Shown here piece by piece: positions 47,050-59,399 of a DNA stretch of 64,000 nucleotides. Under the pieces are notes generated by a model. That model was not told the origin of the DNA. It searched no databases and was given only the letters and a program-made list of their open reading frames with translations. A program made the position numbers and the translations under genes. The first letter of the stretch is position 1, and each line of letters opens with the position of its first letter. Origin of the DNA: Zeugodacus cucurbitae (Eukaryota; Arthropoda; Insecta; Diptera; Tephritidae); assembly GCF_028554725.1 (NCBI RefSeq), contig NC_071667.1, positions 13,251,501 through 13,315,500 of the forward strand, written 5' to 3'.

Positions 47050-47484
47050 CAAATGGAAATATAACACTAAATTTTATTATATAGTATACCAGCCTAAGAT
47101 CCTCACGTTCAATCATTGGCAAAAGCTTTGTAGAATAACGGAAAACTGTTTATCTGATAAGTTTACACAACGTGCTATCAGAAACTACTATTAATGACTG
47201 GTACGTGTCCAATCCTACCTAGGGTTTACCTAGATTTATGAACGGAAAAATTTACAAAGCATCCATTCATATTTGTTTATTCTTTGTATTTCTCGCCATT
47301 TACCTTAAGCCACTAAATTGCTCTCTCAGCACATTCGAATGCAAGAGCACAGAAAGGCGCATGGAATTAAAAAAGAAAAGCGCAGCTGAGGAAGTTGCAG
47401 AAAAAATTGCATAATGCAAAGAAAATAAAATCAACGAAAGCATTGCTCATCTAAACAAGTAATGACCATAGCAGCAACAATGGA
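47050..47484 (-). repeat. Long inverted repeat, right arm
   Basis: Reverse-complement partner of 36527..36990 (about 90% by eye, with small indels). Confidence 0.8.
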
Positions 47485-48853
47485 ACTTTCAAATGAAAGG
47501 AAATGTATATAAATTTGACTTCTAAACGCTATTGCCAATGCAAAAGTTCGAGTTATGGAAATCTTCGCGGTATAGAAATTCGAGTTATGGAAGTATGACA
47601 ATACTTGAATGATTTGTGTTGACAAATATCGACACATTTTGCAAAAACAGAAAAATGTGTGTACCAACAATTCGTGAGAGATATTTCTAACAAATTCTCC
47701 TTCTACTCCACTAGGAAAACGAACGGTACGTAGTACCTCTTGTAGAAGTGTTTACTTTGCCACGTGACTTTATTTCAGCGAACTGCATTCATTTATTTAA
47801 CAGTGCAATCATTGAGAGCATAATCACACTGCTCAATTAGGTTTTACTGACAGTTAAAAACCAATAAATCTCAGCTTTATTACGGGAATAAATACCTTTG
47901 CTTGCAGTTGACTCAATCAATAGATTGCGATGAAAGCATTCGTCTCAGATTGTATTATATTTTGTTATTGGCTATTTAATTTCCTTAAATGCCATTTGCG
48001 TCTAATAATTATGTAATAAGGCGTTAACAAATGTTTTTGGAAAATAAACGGATTGTTAAACCGATGATCCATACAATTGTATTATATACAATTATTGTAT
48101 CTGAAGGATTGGTTCTAAGAAAAAGGTTTTAAAATCGGTTTCATAAACTTATATACAAAATTCTGATGGCTTCATTTTCTTTTTCACATTTCAGTAAGTA
48201 TTTCAAATGAAAAATCTATATCTACTCAAACACTCAAATAAGCATTCGCTTACAGCATTTTCACCACCAACTAAGCCAGGAATTAAATGTACTCGTATTA
48301 TCATCCGCATGTTCGCCTACTTAATGTGAATCGGCATTAATTTCGAAATCAAAACCAACTTTATTGCATTGCAAATTAACACAATCATAAAATGACTGCC
48401 TATTTATGCGAGTATCGGAAATAAAATCCGCTGAAAAAATAAAAGACTAAAAATGATGGTAATGTGAATGATGTGAACAGCCATGTATAAAAAGACTGCG
48501 CCAGTGAACGCTTGGCAATGGAAAAACATAATAAACACAAAATAAACATTAAAATGGTAAAATACTGTTGAAACAAGCAAAACAAACAGAAATGAAACTT
48601 TAAATAAAAGCAAAAGTAATACATGTACATATAAATTTGGAAAGACATACAAGTATACAAAGGCCAAACGTAGCAGTGGCGTCGATTGAAAAGGGTGCGC
48701 CGTCATCTTATAGTATATTCCGCAAAATAATACAATTAGAGATTACGGCAACTTTATTAACTACTCATTAGACTCAATATCGATTTTCTCACTCCGGAAT
48801 CCTTATTCCAGATGTCACAACCCGCTCGTTTTGTTCTGATAGTAAAAAGTTTA
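47485..48853. other. Gene-free stretch
   Basis: AT-rich. Hydrophobic short ORFs at 48400..48706 on the minus strand have no domain and are not believed. Confidence 0.35.
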
Positions 48854-49237
48854 TAGCCTTTACACACAGTAGCTAATTGATCAATTAAGCGGCCTCTGCT
48901 CGATTAAAACGCTGACTAAGGTCGATTTACCATACAAAATAAAAAACTACATTAACTTTTAATTAAATTTTTAATCGACTTGAAAATGAAATGCAACTCT
49001 GCGCTAAAAACTGCATTTGTAATTATACAAACGTTCTTTGCCTGCGAATTGTTGTTTACGCTACACGACGGTAAATGTCGCAATCAGCTGATGAAACTTA
49101 CCAACTACGTATGAAAAGCAAAAACAAAAATGTATAACAGCTGATCGATTATCCAATAGCCGGCAGTGTGAAGTACAAAAAATGGTTGGTCAATCAAAAT
49201 TTTAATTGATCAATTAATTTGGCTATGTGAAAGGCTA
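48854..49237. mobile_element. MITE, TAGCYTTT-TIR family, copy 2
   Basis: The ends are TAGCCTTTACACACAG and, inverted, TAGCCTTTCACATAGCC. TTGATCAATTAA lies near the left end and, inverted, near the right. TTA flanks both sides (48851..48853, 49238..49240), compatible with a Harbinger-type TWA duplication. The interior is similar to 23054..23376. Confidence 0.65.
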
Positions 49238-50354
49238 TTAGAACTAAGTTTTATAACAGCAGTGGCTGTTCAAATTGATTATAAATCAAATATCAAATCT
49301 ATGGGAAGCGAAAATACGTGTGGTAAAACGTTAAGAGTCTCCCTCTTTTTTAAAGACGATCATCGGATATTATCAATTATTTAATTTAAATGTTGTCGGT
49401 TTTCAAAACTTGCAAAGTACTTCCTTATTTTAACACTCAATGGTTTTAAAAACATTCTATTGTACTTGCTTTGAAATTACAGTTATTTTAGACCACCTTC
49501 CCCTTTAAACGCCACGACCTTGACGAATGAAAGCCATAAAGCTATAAATGAAATGAGTAAGCAGCAAATAAATAAAATACCCATGAAATTAACGCACAAT
49601 AGCAACACAATAACAACTACAGCAATACAGAATCCTACAAATGCAACAATAAAGCATTGAAAGCCGAATAACATAGCATTTTAGTATTCATCGTAATTTA
49701 TGTTAAGCTTAAGTTAAGTTTATGACAACAATTTTGCCAGTATTTAACATTAGCACAACATTGCCAACACCGCCAGCAACTTGGCTTCCCAACAGCGATA
49801 CGCATGTTTGTATGTATTTATATATGTACGACTGTTAGCCTAATTCGCTGCAATGAAATGAGTTATTGTAAGCCACCCAAAACTACCCGAGGTCTTGTAC
49901 ACCGTTGAAAGTCAACTGCTATGAGTCCCGTGTGATGTATTGTGAGTCTCTGTGTGTGTACGTTTACACTTGCCGCCGCTTTCACCTCATAAATATTGTA
50001 ACAACTAACATAAATGCAATACACGGCAACCGAAACAACTACAACGACGACAGCAGCTATAATAATAAACAACAAAATTGGCAATAAGGGTAGCAGAACC
50101 GTGGAGGGAACGCAGCTTGTACAGTGAAGGAACAGCTAAAAGCCAGCAACAACAATGGCAAATATCAACACATAATGGCACACAAAATTAAGCAACACAA
50201 ACACACCGAAGGCAACTCATCAAATATGCAATTAAATCAGTTTCCGTTTAATTAAGTCGATAGGTTTTAGGTAGTAGGTATAGGTTTGACAACTTTTTTT
50301 TCATTATTTTTTTTATTTTTTCCCCGATTTTCCCAAATATGTCATTTTTAAAGT
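49238..50354. other. Gene-free stretch
   Basis: No gene recognised. Confidence 0.35.
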
Positions 50355-50673
50355 CGGTGACCAGCCTACAGAAAAAACTACTGCATCGATCGTTTTGAAA
50401 TTTTAAACAAATATTCTACATATATATAGCTCTCGAATGACGTCGAGTTTTTCCAAAAATTTTAATTACTAACAATTTTACAATAACAAATAGGTCGATT
50501 TTTTCGTCTAAAATCGTCATTTTGGCTTGAAAATGGTAACAAAAATTGAAAAATTGAAAAATTGAAAGATTAAAAAAAACTCAACGTCAAATGAAAGATA
50601 AACTAATAAACTAAAGAAAACATTTTAACTTTTTGGTTTCGGATGATCCAGTGATGCTGTAGGCTGGTCACCG
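50355..50673. mobile_element. Short inverted-repeat element (possible MITE)
   Basis: A perfect 17-bp inverted repeat CGGTGACCAGCCTACAG lies at 50355..50371 and, inverted, at 50657..50673, about 320 bp apart, with partial similarity continuing inward (ACTGCATCGATCG versus CATCACTGGATC). No ORF and no certain target duplication. Confidence 0.5.
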
Positions 50674-50948
50674 CACAAACACTTTTTTTCGAGGTGCCTG
50701 CAGAGATCGACGATAAATCCGTTATTCCTCGCTATTTTTCGATAAAACTTTTTTTAAGTATCCTTCAAATGTTGTATTTTCATATAATAATAAGTAAAAT
50801 AAACCAACAGCAATATTTTTTTCTAAAAAAATTCATGAAAAAAGGTCTTTTTTCGACAAAACAAACCTTACCGCCCCCCCCCCCTTAAGTATCATATATA
50901 ATAGAAAAAATTTACTTTTTTTTTATGATGATCAATGGTCACTTATTT

Positions 50949-52044
50949 TTATACTCTCGCAACAAAGTTGCTAGAGAGTATTATAATTTTGTTCACATAA
51001 CGGTTGTTTGTAACACCCAAAACTAAACGAGTTAGATATAGGGTTATATATTCCAAAGTAATTTCTTAACACCATAGGAAGGTTGCTTTCGAAAATGAGC
51101 AAAATGGGACCACTGCCACGCCCACAAAATGGCTAAAACCTAAAACACATAAAGTGCCATAACTAAGCCATAAATAAAGTTATGGAAATAAAATTTGGTA
51201 TGAAGGATCGAACGGGCATATGTGGATGTAATTTTTTTGGGGAAGTAGGCGTGGCCCCGCCTCCAAATATGTTTTTTGTACATATCTCGGAAACCAATAG
51301 TGCTATGTAAACCAAACTTTCTGCAGTCGTGTTTTAGCCACTTCTTAATACAGTCCAAAAATGAAAGAAATCTGATAATAACAACGCCCACCTCCCATAC
51401 AAAGGTTAGGTTGAAAATTACTAAAAATGGGTTAACTCTCTAACGAAAAACGTCAGAAACACTAAATTTCACATAAGAAATGGCAGATGGAAGCTGCACT
51501 CAGATTTTTTTACAAAATTGAAAATGGGCGTGCCGTCGCCCACTTATGGGTCAAAAACCATATCTCAGGAACGACTCGACCGATTTCAATGAAACTTGGT
51601 TTGTAATAGTTTCCTTACATCCCAATGATATGTTGTGGAAATAGGCCAAATCGCTTTACAACCACGCCTACTTCCTATATACCAAAACTTTGAAGACGAT
51701 CTGAATCGTTTACATTACAAAATATAAAGTAAGCACTAGTGTAGATATCGGTGCAGAACTTTGCAAAAATACTATGTTTATAGTGGCTGCCACACTAAAT
51801 TCTAAAATTCCATTGTCATTCTAAAAATCGGACCATAGGTTTTTAAGGCCCCATATATCGAACATCTGGACCTCGGTGCTTCTAACCTAATATTATGGTT
51901 TCCAACTTTTAATGGACTTTATACAATATATATGACGAATATGTGGGTCAAATTGTGTACTATATAATATAAATAAAGTTAAATAAATAAATTGCGAGAG
52001 TATAAAATGTGCGGTTACACCCGAACTTAGCCCTTCCTTACTTG
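50949..52044 (+). mobile_element. Helentron-like (HINE) repeat, copy E
   Basis: The left hairpin is nearly perfect (ATACTCTCGCAACAAAGTTG followed by CTAGAGAGTAT). The right side has TTGCGAGAGTATAA at about 51991, the hairpin GTGCGGTTACACCCGAAC and CTTACTTG. It is closest to copy B through the whole interior. Confidence 0.65.
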
Positions 52045-52371
52045 TTTTTTACTAAAATTATTGAAAATTAAAAAAAAATATTTTATGAAATCAAATGAAG
52101 AAGGCCACACAGCTTTAAATAAGAATTAACTGACCCCAGTGAAAACTTGAGCATCCTCGAAGGGACTCCATTAACAACATCCATCTCCGTTCAAGATCGT
52201 CTCTTGATAAGTGTATTCAACATAATATTGTACTAAACCTTCACAAGCGGAACTTAAGGTCCATCCTAAATATGTTAATAATATGATCGGGAGAAAGTTC
52301 GGCTGATAATCTCTCCTAAGGAACTAATTGTTCAGCTATACAATGTTCCGTTTCACATGAACTTCATTGTA

Positions 52372-52968
52372 AAGGGTTTTTTTAATAGGGACTGTAAACG
52401 ACGCCATATTTCCGCCGCTCTTTTGACATTTATTTGCTCTTTACCGAAATTCGGAGTCAGTGGCCTCAACTTTAAGAGCGTTACGTCCAATTTATGGTCG
52501 GCTCATTTCTGGCTGAATGAATAAGCAAGATATGTATTATTGGTCAATCACAAAATTACGCGACAAAATTACGGTTTGCGCCGTACTTCTTCCGTAATAA
52601 TCAAGACCGGCACGTTACTGTGAATGGGAATCGCTACAGCTCAATGAAAACCGAATTGGATGATATAGACTTGGACAATATGTGGTCCTAAAAGGATGGT
52701 GCCACAAGCCATACAACGAGTGACACAATCGATTTATTGAAAACTAAGTTTAGTGAACGTGTTATCTCACGAAATGACCCAGTCAATTGGCCCCTTCGGT
52801 CGTGCGATTCGACGCTGTTAGACTATTTCCTGTGGATGATGCGTAAAGTCTATGGTCTATGCCAACAAGGCAGCGACGATTGATGTACTTCGTCGGCGAG
52901 TATCGAACGTGGAATTGCAGCAGTATCGGATTTATGCTTGAAAACCGTCGAAAATTGGGTTCAGCGGC
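52372..52968 (+). mobile_element. Degenerate DD41D mariner fragment
   Basis: Begins after TA with AAGGGTTTTTTT. It has pieces of transposase: the EIRSQWPQL-like start region (about 52447..52500), an AHFWLNE-like piece (about 52501..52520), a WSXKDGATSHTTSDT-like piece (about 52683..52725), and the DSTLLDYFLWM-like catalytic region (about 52808..52838). Several frameshifts and deletions; the right end is missing. Related to the 12-kb copy. Confidence 0.7.
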
Positions 52969-55729
52969 ATGCATAACATGCATACACACACATTCATACA
53001 AATAGATTGCGCTAATTGCAAACTATTCACACACAAGGCTAGTTCCGGTGCTAAGCACATACAATTATGGAATGCTAATTAACGCTAAATATGAATACGG
53101 ACGGCATCACATTATTCGCAAATGTACACATGCTAATATGTATACATGTATGTACAAAGTACGTTTGTGCTTGAGTACAAAGCACTGTGGAATTACGGGG
53201 TGAGTGCGCCTTAATTTATGCAACAAGTTGTGGTAGAGATAAGCACAGCCATAGCGGTATTCCTACAAAGGAGTTTGTATATATGTATATACTGACTTCG
53301 CTTAAACCTAACTAAATTGGCCAACTAATTCATGCATAATTATGCCATGGGTTAGGGTATTAGATGTATAGAATTTGAACGGACAATCAGCTTAAATGGC
53401 AAACAGACACACATTAAGCTGCATATTTAAAGGGCAAACGACAAACAAACACTAAAGCAAACTGAAAGCGCTTATTAATACGCGGAAAGTACTCCTTTTG
53501 TTTGCTATATATCCCGGATATTCTGAAATAAAAAAATAGTTCTGTGTATTAATTCGCAAAGGCTATGCCGGTTATTATTGTCTATTGATTGGAGCTATAT
53601 TGTATATGTATGTCAACAAATCTATGAAATACAATTTTTTTGAAGTCAGTTCAAGTCTATTTCCGCCGTGAAAATGTTTCCGGTCGGATTTCAACACGTA
53701 GAATTTTCCATAAATTCTCTGAATGAAATTTGTTCGATAACCTTTTAACAGTTGCTATCTGGCATACATTTGGCATCCGTTCGAAAGTTGCCATTTGAAA
53801 TCAATTGGGCAGCTACCATCTGTCAAACGAATGACATTTGACAACCACTATCTCAATTTGTTTTGACAGCTGTCATCTGACATCCATCTGACTCAGTACG
53901 TAATTGAAAAAACATTATCGTCCTGCATAAAAACTGTCATCTTACTTTACAGCTGGAAAATTTATTTAGAAACTCTAGAAGTATTTAACTCTATAGTCTA
54001 AAATTACCAATCCTTGGTTACTCTTATCATGATATACAGCTATTAACAAACAGCATCTTTCGATAGTGAATATATAGCATTAGCTTTCCGGGTCCCAAAC
54101 AAAGAAGAGCTGAGCCATAGGTTCATCAAAATCGTTAACACAATATATAGCTCAATATATAGTGTGTTTTTTACAGGGATCACTTGAGGGTATGCTGTGG
54201 GGTTACCGATGAGACACATTTCTAGCATTGCGGCATCGACGTTCCTGTTAAATTGCTAATTATCAGTTGAATACCAGTATTGAAATTATAATGTTTTATC
54301 ACATTAAAGCAATTACATTCGTTTGAATATCGATATCTTTAACAATCATTGCATTTATGTTTTACACGTAGTTCAGACATACGAGCACACGAGTAGTTAA
54401 TCTTATGCACCACAGCACAACGCACAGGCAGACAGTAGACCTGCCAACCAGTCAGGTGGTTAATGTGTCGATAACAACACGCAAAGAAGCGTAAAATTTT
54501 GATTAAAAGCAACGGTCGCGGCATTGTCGCGTTCAGTTGCATGTTTGCTAGCTTCTCTGCTGTCGGCTGCCGGCTGTCGAGGCTTCTGTGTGAAGTCTTT
54601 ATGTGATAATTGCTTGTGTTCACAGACGTTGCCAAGGTGGCAAATTGAAATGATGGCGAAAAAAATAACGTATCGTTGTCAAAAAAAAGACTCCTGAACA
54701 GTAATTATTGTGTGATTTTCATGAATTAAAGATGTGAAAGTGAGTACAGATTTACAACACACAGTTAGAGTATTTTAGATATCTAGGTGGTAAAAAATTT
54801 AAAAGTAAAAGTATAGTTTAGTTTTTGGAATAAAAAGAAACAAATTGAATAAGGATAGTCTGTTTGATACTGCGTTTCTAATCACAGGATAGACCTAAAA
54901 TTTGGGGAAAACATTTTATTTCAAAAATAATAAAACAACCAGTATTTTACCCATTCATTTATTTTCTACAGGACTATATGTACCCAAATCGAATATTTAT
55001 GCAAAAAATTTTCCGTGATGTGCATACAATAGCCGTCATTTAGTGTAAACAAAGCAAAACTGAGAAAAATGGAAAAAACCCTTATCCAACCATATTTGGG
55101 TGTTGTTAAGTTTAATATTTAATTTTAATGTGGTAACGAAGAAGACTGTATTTTTTAGTACTCTTCAGAATAGTGGACTCTGTGGGCAATTGTTCATTGG
55201 AAGTTTATGGCTTCTGTGGGATGTGATTGTTGATGGCATGTCCGAGGCATGGCCACCGCTCGTACCTCGGTATGTGGTATATGGTGTTCGCTACGAAAAT
55301 AAAAAAACATAACTGATGGGATAAAAACACAAACAACCAAGCACGTTTAAAGCGTGAAAACGTAGCACAAGTAATACAAAAAAACATACAATTTCTGCCA
55401 CAATATCGACTCTCGACCATTGTTGCATATTTCATGACGTTGCAGCCATTAAATGTGTGACGGGCGCATAAAATAAAAAAATATTGCCTCTAAACAACTT
55501 TGTTAACACAATTTCTACAATAATTTATACATATGTACATATTACTGAAGAATGAAAGTGCATAATATATGGACGACTAAAGAAGATAGTTGAACTTATT
55601 AAACCCTATAAAAATTAATTAATTAATAATTAAAGCATGTTCTGGTCATTATTTGACAAAAAGTGGATGATGTTAATTTTCAGAAATTGGATTATTAAAT
55701 TTCATCGTGGTTACGAACAGTTTTAATTG
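52969..55729. other. Gene-free stretch
   Basis: No gene recognised. At about 53750..53900 there is a loose array of TGACATYTG/CAGCTGYCATCTG motifs (see findings). Confidence 0.35.
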
Positions 55730-56285
55730 GTTCACACCCCAGACTCCCGAAAGCAGCCTCAATGCGGAAAACGTAGTTCACGATCTCGCATTGGCAGTAA
55801 TAGTATTGGAGAAAATAGTAATCTCAAAAAAACGCATGGGTCATACATGACATATTGCGTAAGGGAAATCCAGCGGTTAGATAAATGCACATGTGTTTAC
55901 AATAAGCCTTTCCAACAGTGTTTCACTTTGTCTAAGCCCAGTCTGAAGAAGTTCTTGTGGCGTTTTATGGCCGTTGACGAAACATGGATCCGCCGATACA
56001 CAAGAGAGATCAAAGAGCAGCCGAAACAGAGAACTTCACTGCAAATATTGTCCTCTCGACCTAAGAAATGATGACTGCCGTTTTGTGGAATTCATAATGT
56101 GTCAACCACTTAAAAAATCCACCAATATAATGCCAAATTACAGAAATTCTCCGGAATCTCATCGAAAAATTACTCTAAAAACGGCAAAGCCCAGTTAACT
56201 AAAGATCAAAAGAAGTTCTAGAAGAGAGTTTTGAACCCATGGTGGTAAAATCTGAACAAAGATACTTTGACCGCATATGTACATC
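55730..56285 (+). pseudogene. DD34D mariner transposase remnant
   Basis: The clearest part is AVDETWIRRYTREIKEQPKQ (about 55971..56030), matching the first catalytic D region of DD34D mariners (MDETWIHHYTPE type, family knowledge). The sequence before and after aligns only in shifting frames, with stops. No TIRs identified. Confidence 0.65.
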
Positions 56286-57660
56286 TTAGCTGCGCATACC
56301 AATTTAGGCATTCTTCACATGTTTACATTGCCTTAGGCCTTAGTGTGTTATTTAAAACAATTTCTCATTTCGTTTCATTATGGTCCTACCCCACAAACCT
56401 TTAAATTTTCATTATTTGCTTCTTAAATGTACTTACACACACATTAACTTTAATAAATTAATGGCAACCAGACTAAATAAGATGAACAAAATAAAATTAA
56501 AATGCCATTAACACAAAAAATATTTCATACTAAAAATTTAAAAATCCAAAGCGTCGAATATTGAACAGAAAACATGTGAAAGCATTAGTGGTTATCCGCA
56601 CAGACGCACACCCATAAGTACTAACATTAATATATATTAGCGGAGAATCACATATAAGATCAGCTAATTGAGCGCTTGCCCACATAGAGTACCGCTGGCA
56701 CAGACGCCGAAAAAAAATTTCCGCTTCATTTATTAATAATTTCCCAACTTGAATATCTACGCACACACACATACAACATTTACGCCGGCTTACTGCCTTT
56801 GTTCGTGGCCTATGACCATACAAGCATACCGACTAACATATTAAGTATTAACTCCAGCCCACCAAAATATACCACTAAGCATACTGCTATTCCTTTGGCT
56901 TACAAACAGCAGACGGATAACGGTACGTAGTGGCTGATGAGCCGCTTGTAAAGTAACTTTTATCTAACAATTTTATGATTTGCACATAATTATAATTGAA
57001 ATTGCCGTTGTAGAAATTTTGGGCTACTGCCATAAGCAGCAGTAGCTCAAGTGAATACGTAGGCGTACATACATAGACAGACACATACATAAATATATTA
57101 TATATACAAAGGCAGGAATGTCTACATGAACGCGTACGCGTGCTTTGGCAATAAATAATAGAATCAAGTCATAAACTGTCAAGAAGGATAGCAGCAGCAG
57201 CGTGCGGCAGCTTTCAGCAGCCAACAGACAATGCCAAGTACTGGTAATAAATGAAGTTAATCATTTAGGATAATTGAAATTTTTACGATGCTTCATTGCC
57301 AAACAGAAGAGAATAAGCACACAGAGCTATGTATTTGTACAATATGAGCCTAAGATTTTACGTAAGTACAAACATTGTAAAGCATCTTCCTGCATATCTT
57401 TTAAGAGAAGCAGATCCGGTACTTATCAAATAAAAAATATTTATTGCCGCTTTAAGGAGAAATGCAGTTATTTAAAAACGTATATCTTCTTGCTTAGCTT
57501 CTTTGTTATAATAAAAAACATTTTCAATAACATACTATCTCTTTTTTAGACTATCGTCTTTATAACTTTGTTAATATGTGAGCAGGAGCAGGAGTATATG
57601 GTATATGACTCACATTTTAATAGCGTAAATAACACCTTGCGAATTGGATTTCTTTACTTA
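56286..57660. other. Gene-free stretch
   Basis: No gene recognised. Confidence 0.35.
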
Positions 57661-57739
57661 CTTTGAAAAATTATGGGTTCACTGCTAAACAACAGAGACG
57701 AAGAGACAGCTCTTCACAAGAAGAGCCTGGTGCGAAGAA

Positions 57740-58050
57740 GGTAAAGAATATTATGTGGGCCAGAGATGTGATGACTAAGGGAGTGATAAGCGACTTGTTG
57801 AGTTTGATTTTGGTTCGTCGAGAGAGGACTTTACTGTTCAATTGCCTACTCAGTCCAAAGTAGCACCTGTTGGCAAGAGTTATTCTGCGCTGGAAGGTAA
57901 AGAATATTATGTGGGCCAGAGATGTGATGACTAAGGGAGTGATAAGCGACTTGTTGAGTTTGATTTTGGTTCGTCGAGAGAGGACTTTACTGTTCAATTG
58001 CCTACTCAGTTCAAAGTAGCACCTGTTGGCAAGAGTTATTCTGCGCTGGA
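57740..58050 (-). repeat. 156-bp tandem duplication at the truncated end of an RTE LINE
   Basis: 57740..57895 is repeated directly at 57896..58050. The unit contains both RTE coding sequence (TLANRCYF to IKLNKSLITP) and non-RTE sequence (GGCCCACATAATATTC in the coding direction), so it arose after the LINE lost its 3' end. Confidence 0.8.
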
Positions 58051-58879
58051 TTTCGAGGCTGACATTGTTCGTGTTGTTGATGCTGGTTCCTAGGTATACG
58101 AAATTATCTACGACCTCGAAGTTATGACTGTCAACAGTGACGTGGGAGCCAAGACGCGAATGCGCCGACTGTTTGTTTGATGACAGGAGATATTTCGTCT
58201 TGTCCTCATTCACCTCCAGACCCATTCGCTTCGCCTCCTTATCCATGCGGGAAAAAGCAGAACAAACGGCGCGGTTGTTGCTTCCGATGATATCAATATC
58301 ATCGGCGTACGCCAGGAGCTGTACACTCTTGTAGAAGATTGTACCTTCTCGGTTTAGCTCTGCAGCTCTTATAATTTTTTCCAGCATCAGGTTAAAGAAG
58401 TCGCACGATAGTGAGTCACCTTGTCTGAAACCTCGTTTGGTATCGAATGGCTCGGAGAGGTCCTTCCCAATCATGACGGAGCTTTTGGTGTTGCTCAACG
58501 TCAATTTACACAGCCGTATTAGTTTTGCGGGGATACCAAATTCAGACATCGCGGCGTAAAGGCAGCTCCTTTTCGTGCTGTCGAAAGCAGCTTTAAAATC
58601 GACAAAAAGGTGGTGTGTGTCGATCCTCTTTTCACGGGTCTTCTCCAAGAGTTGGCGCATGGTGAATATCTGGTCAGTTGTGGATTTTCCAGGTCTAAAG
58701 CCACACTGATAAGGTCCAATCAGTTTGTTGACGGTGGGCTTAAGTCTTTCACACAGTAGGCTCGATAGAACCTTATAGGCGATATTTAGGAGGCTTATCC
58801 CACGGTAATTGGCACAGTTTGTGGGGTCTCCCTTTTTATGGATTGGACAGAGCACACTGAGATTCCAATCGTCGGGCAT
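57780..58879 (-). pseudogene. RTE reverse transcriptase portion
   Basis: One open frame carrying PIHKKGDPTNCANYRGISLL, FRPGKSTTDQIF, motif A (LFVDFKAAFDS), motif B (RGFRQGDSLSCDFFNLML) and catalytic LLAYADDIDIIGS, then EVNEDKTKYLL and the VDNFVYLGTSINN region. The tail beyond 57780 is non-LINE sequence plus the tandem duplication. It is the same family as the 10-kb and 37-kb fragments. Confidence 0.85.
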
Positions 58880-58898
58880 GCTTTCTTCCGACCATATT

Positions 58899-59399
58899 CT
58901 ATATACAAAGAAGCCGATTCATGCACCTTATCAGTTCTTCGCCGCCGTATTTGAATAGCTCAGCCGGTAATCTATCGGCCCCTGCTGCTTTGTTGTTCTT
59001 CAGGCGGGTAATTGCTATTCGAATTTCTTCATGGTCGGGTAATGGAATATCTATTCCATCGTCATCGATTGGGGAATCGGGTTCGCCATCTCCTGGTGTT
59101 GTACTTTCACTGCCATTCAGCAGGTCGGAGAAGTGTTCCCTCCATAATCCCAGTATACCCTGGACATCGGTTACCAGATTACCATCTTGGTCTCTACATG
59201 AGGATGCTCCGGTCTTGAAACCTTCATTAAGTCGCTTCATTTTTTCGTAAAATTTTCGAGCATTACCTCTGTCTGCCAGCTTCTCAAGCTCTTCGTACTC
59301 ACGCATTTCGGACTCTATTTCGTGGCTGTCTGTTGCGATTGCAGCTTTTCGACGTCTAACCTTCCTTGTGTTTGTTGACGGGCGTTCTTTGCTGCACAA
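58899..59399 (-). pseudogene. RTE linker between endonuclease and reverse transcriptase
   Basis: A 166-codon frame with the helical region before the polymerase (REYEELEKLADRGNARKFYE) and the start of the RT (RLKNNKAAGADRLPAELFKY). The frame changes between 58879 and 58899, and again between this segment and the endonuclease. Confidence 0.75.

Noticed and set aside
50874..50884. C-run that could form a G-quadruplex on the minus strand
   Set aside because: A single homopolymer run without the spaced G-tracts needed; probably slippage.
54339..54635. 98-codon minus-strand frame
   Set aside because: No domain and no conserved neighbours; length is within chance for this window size.
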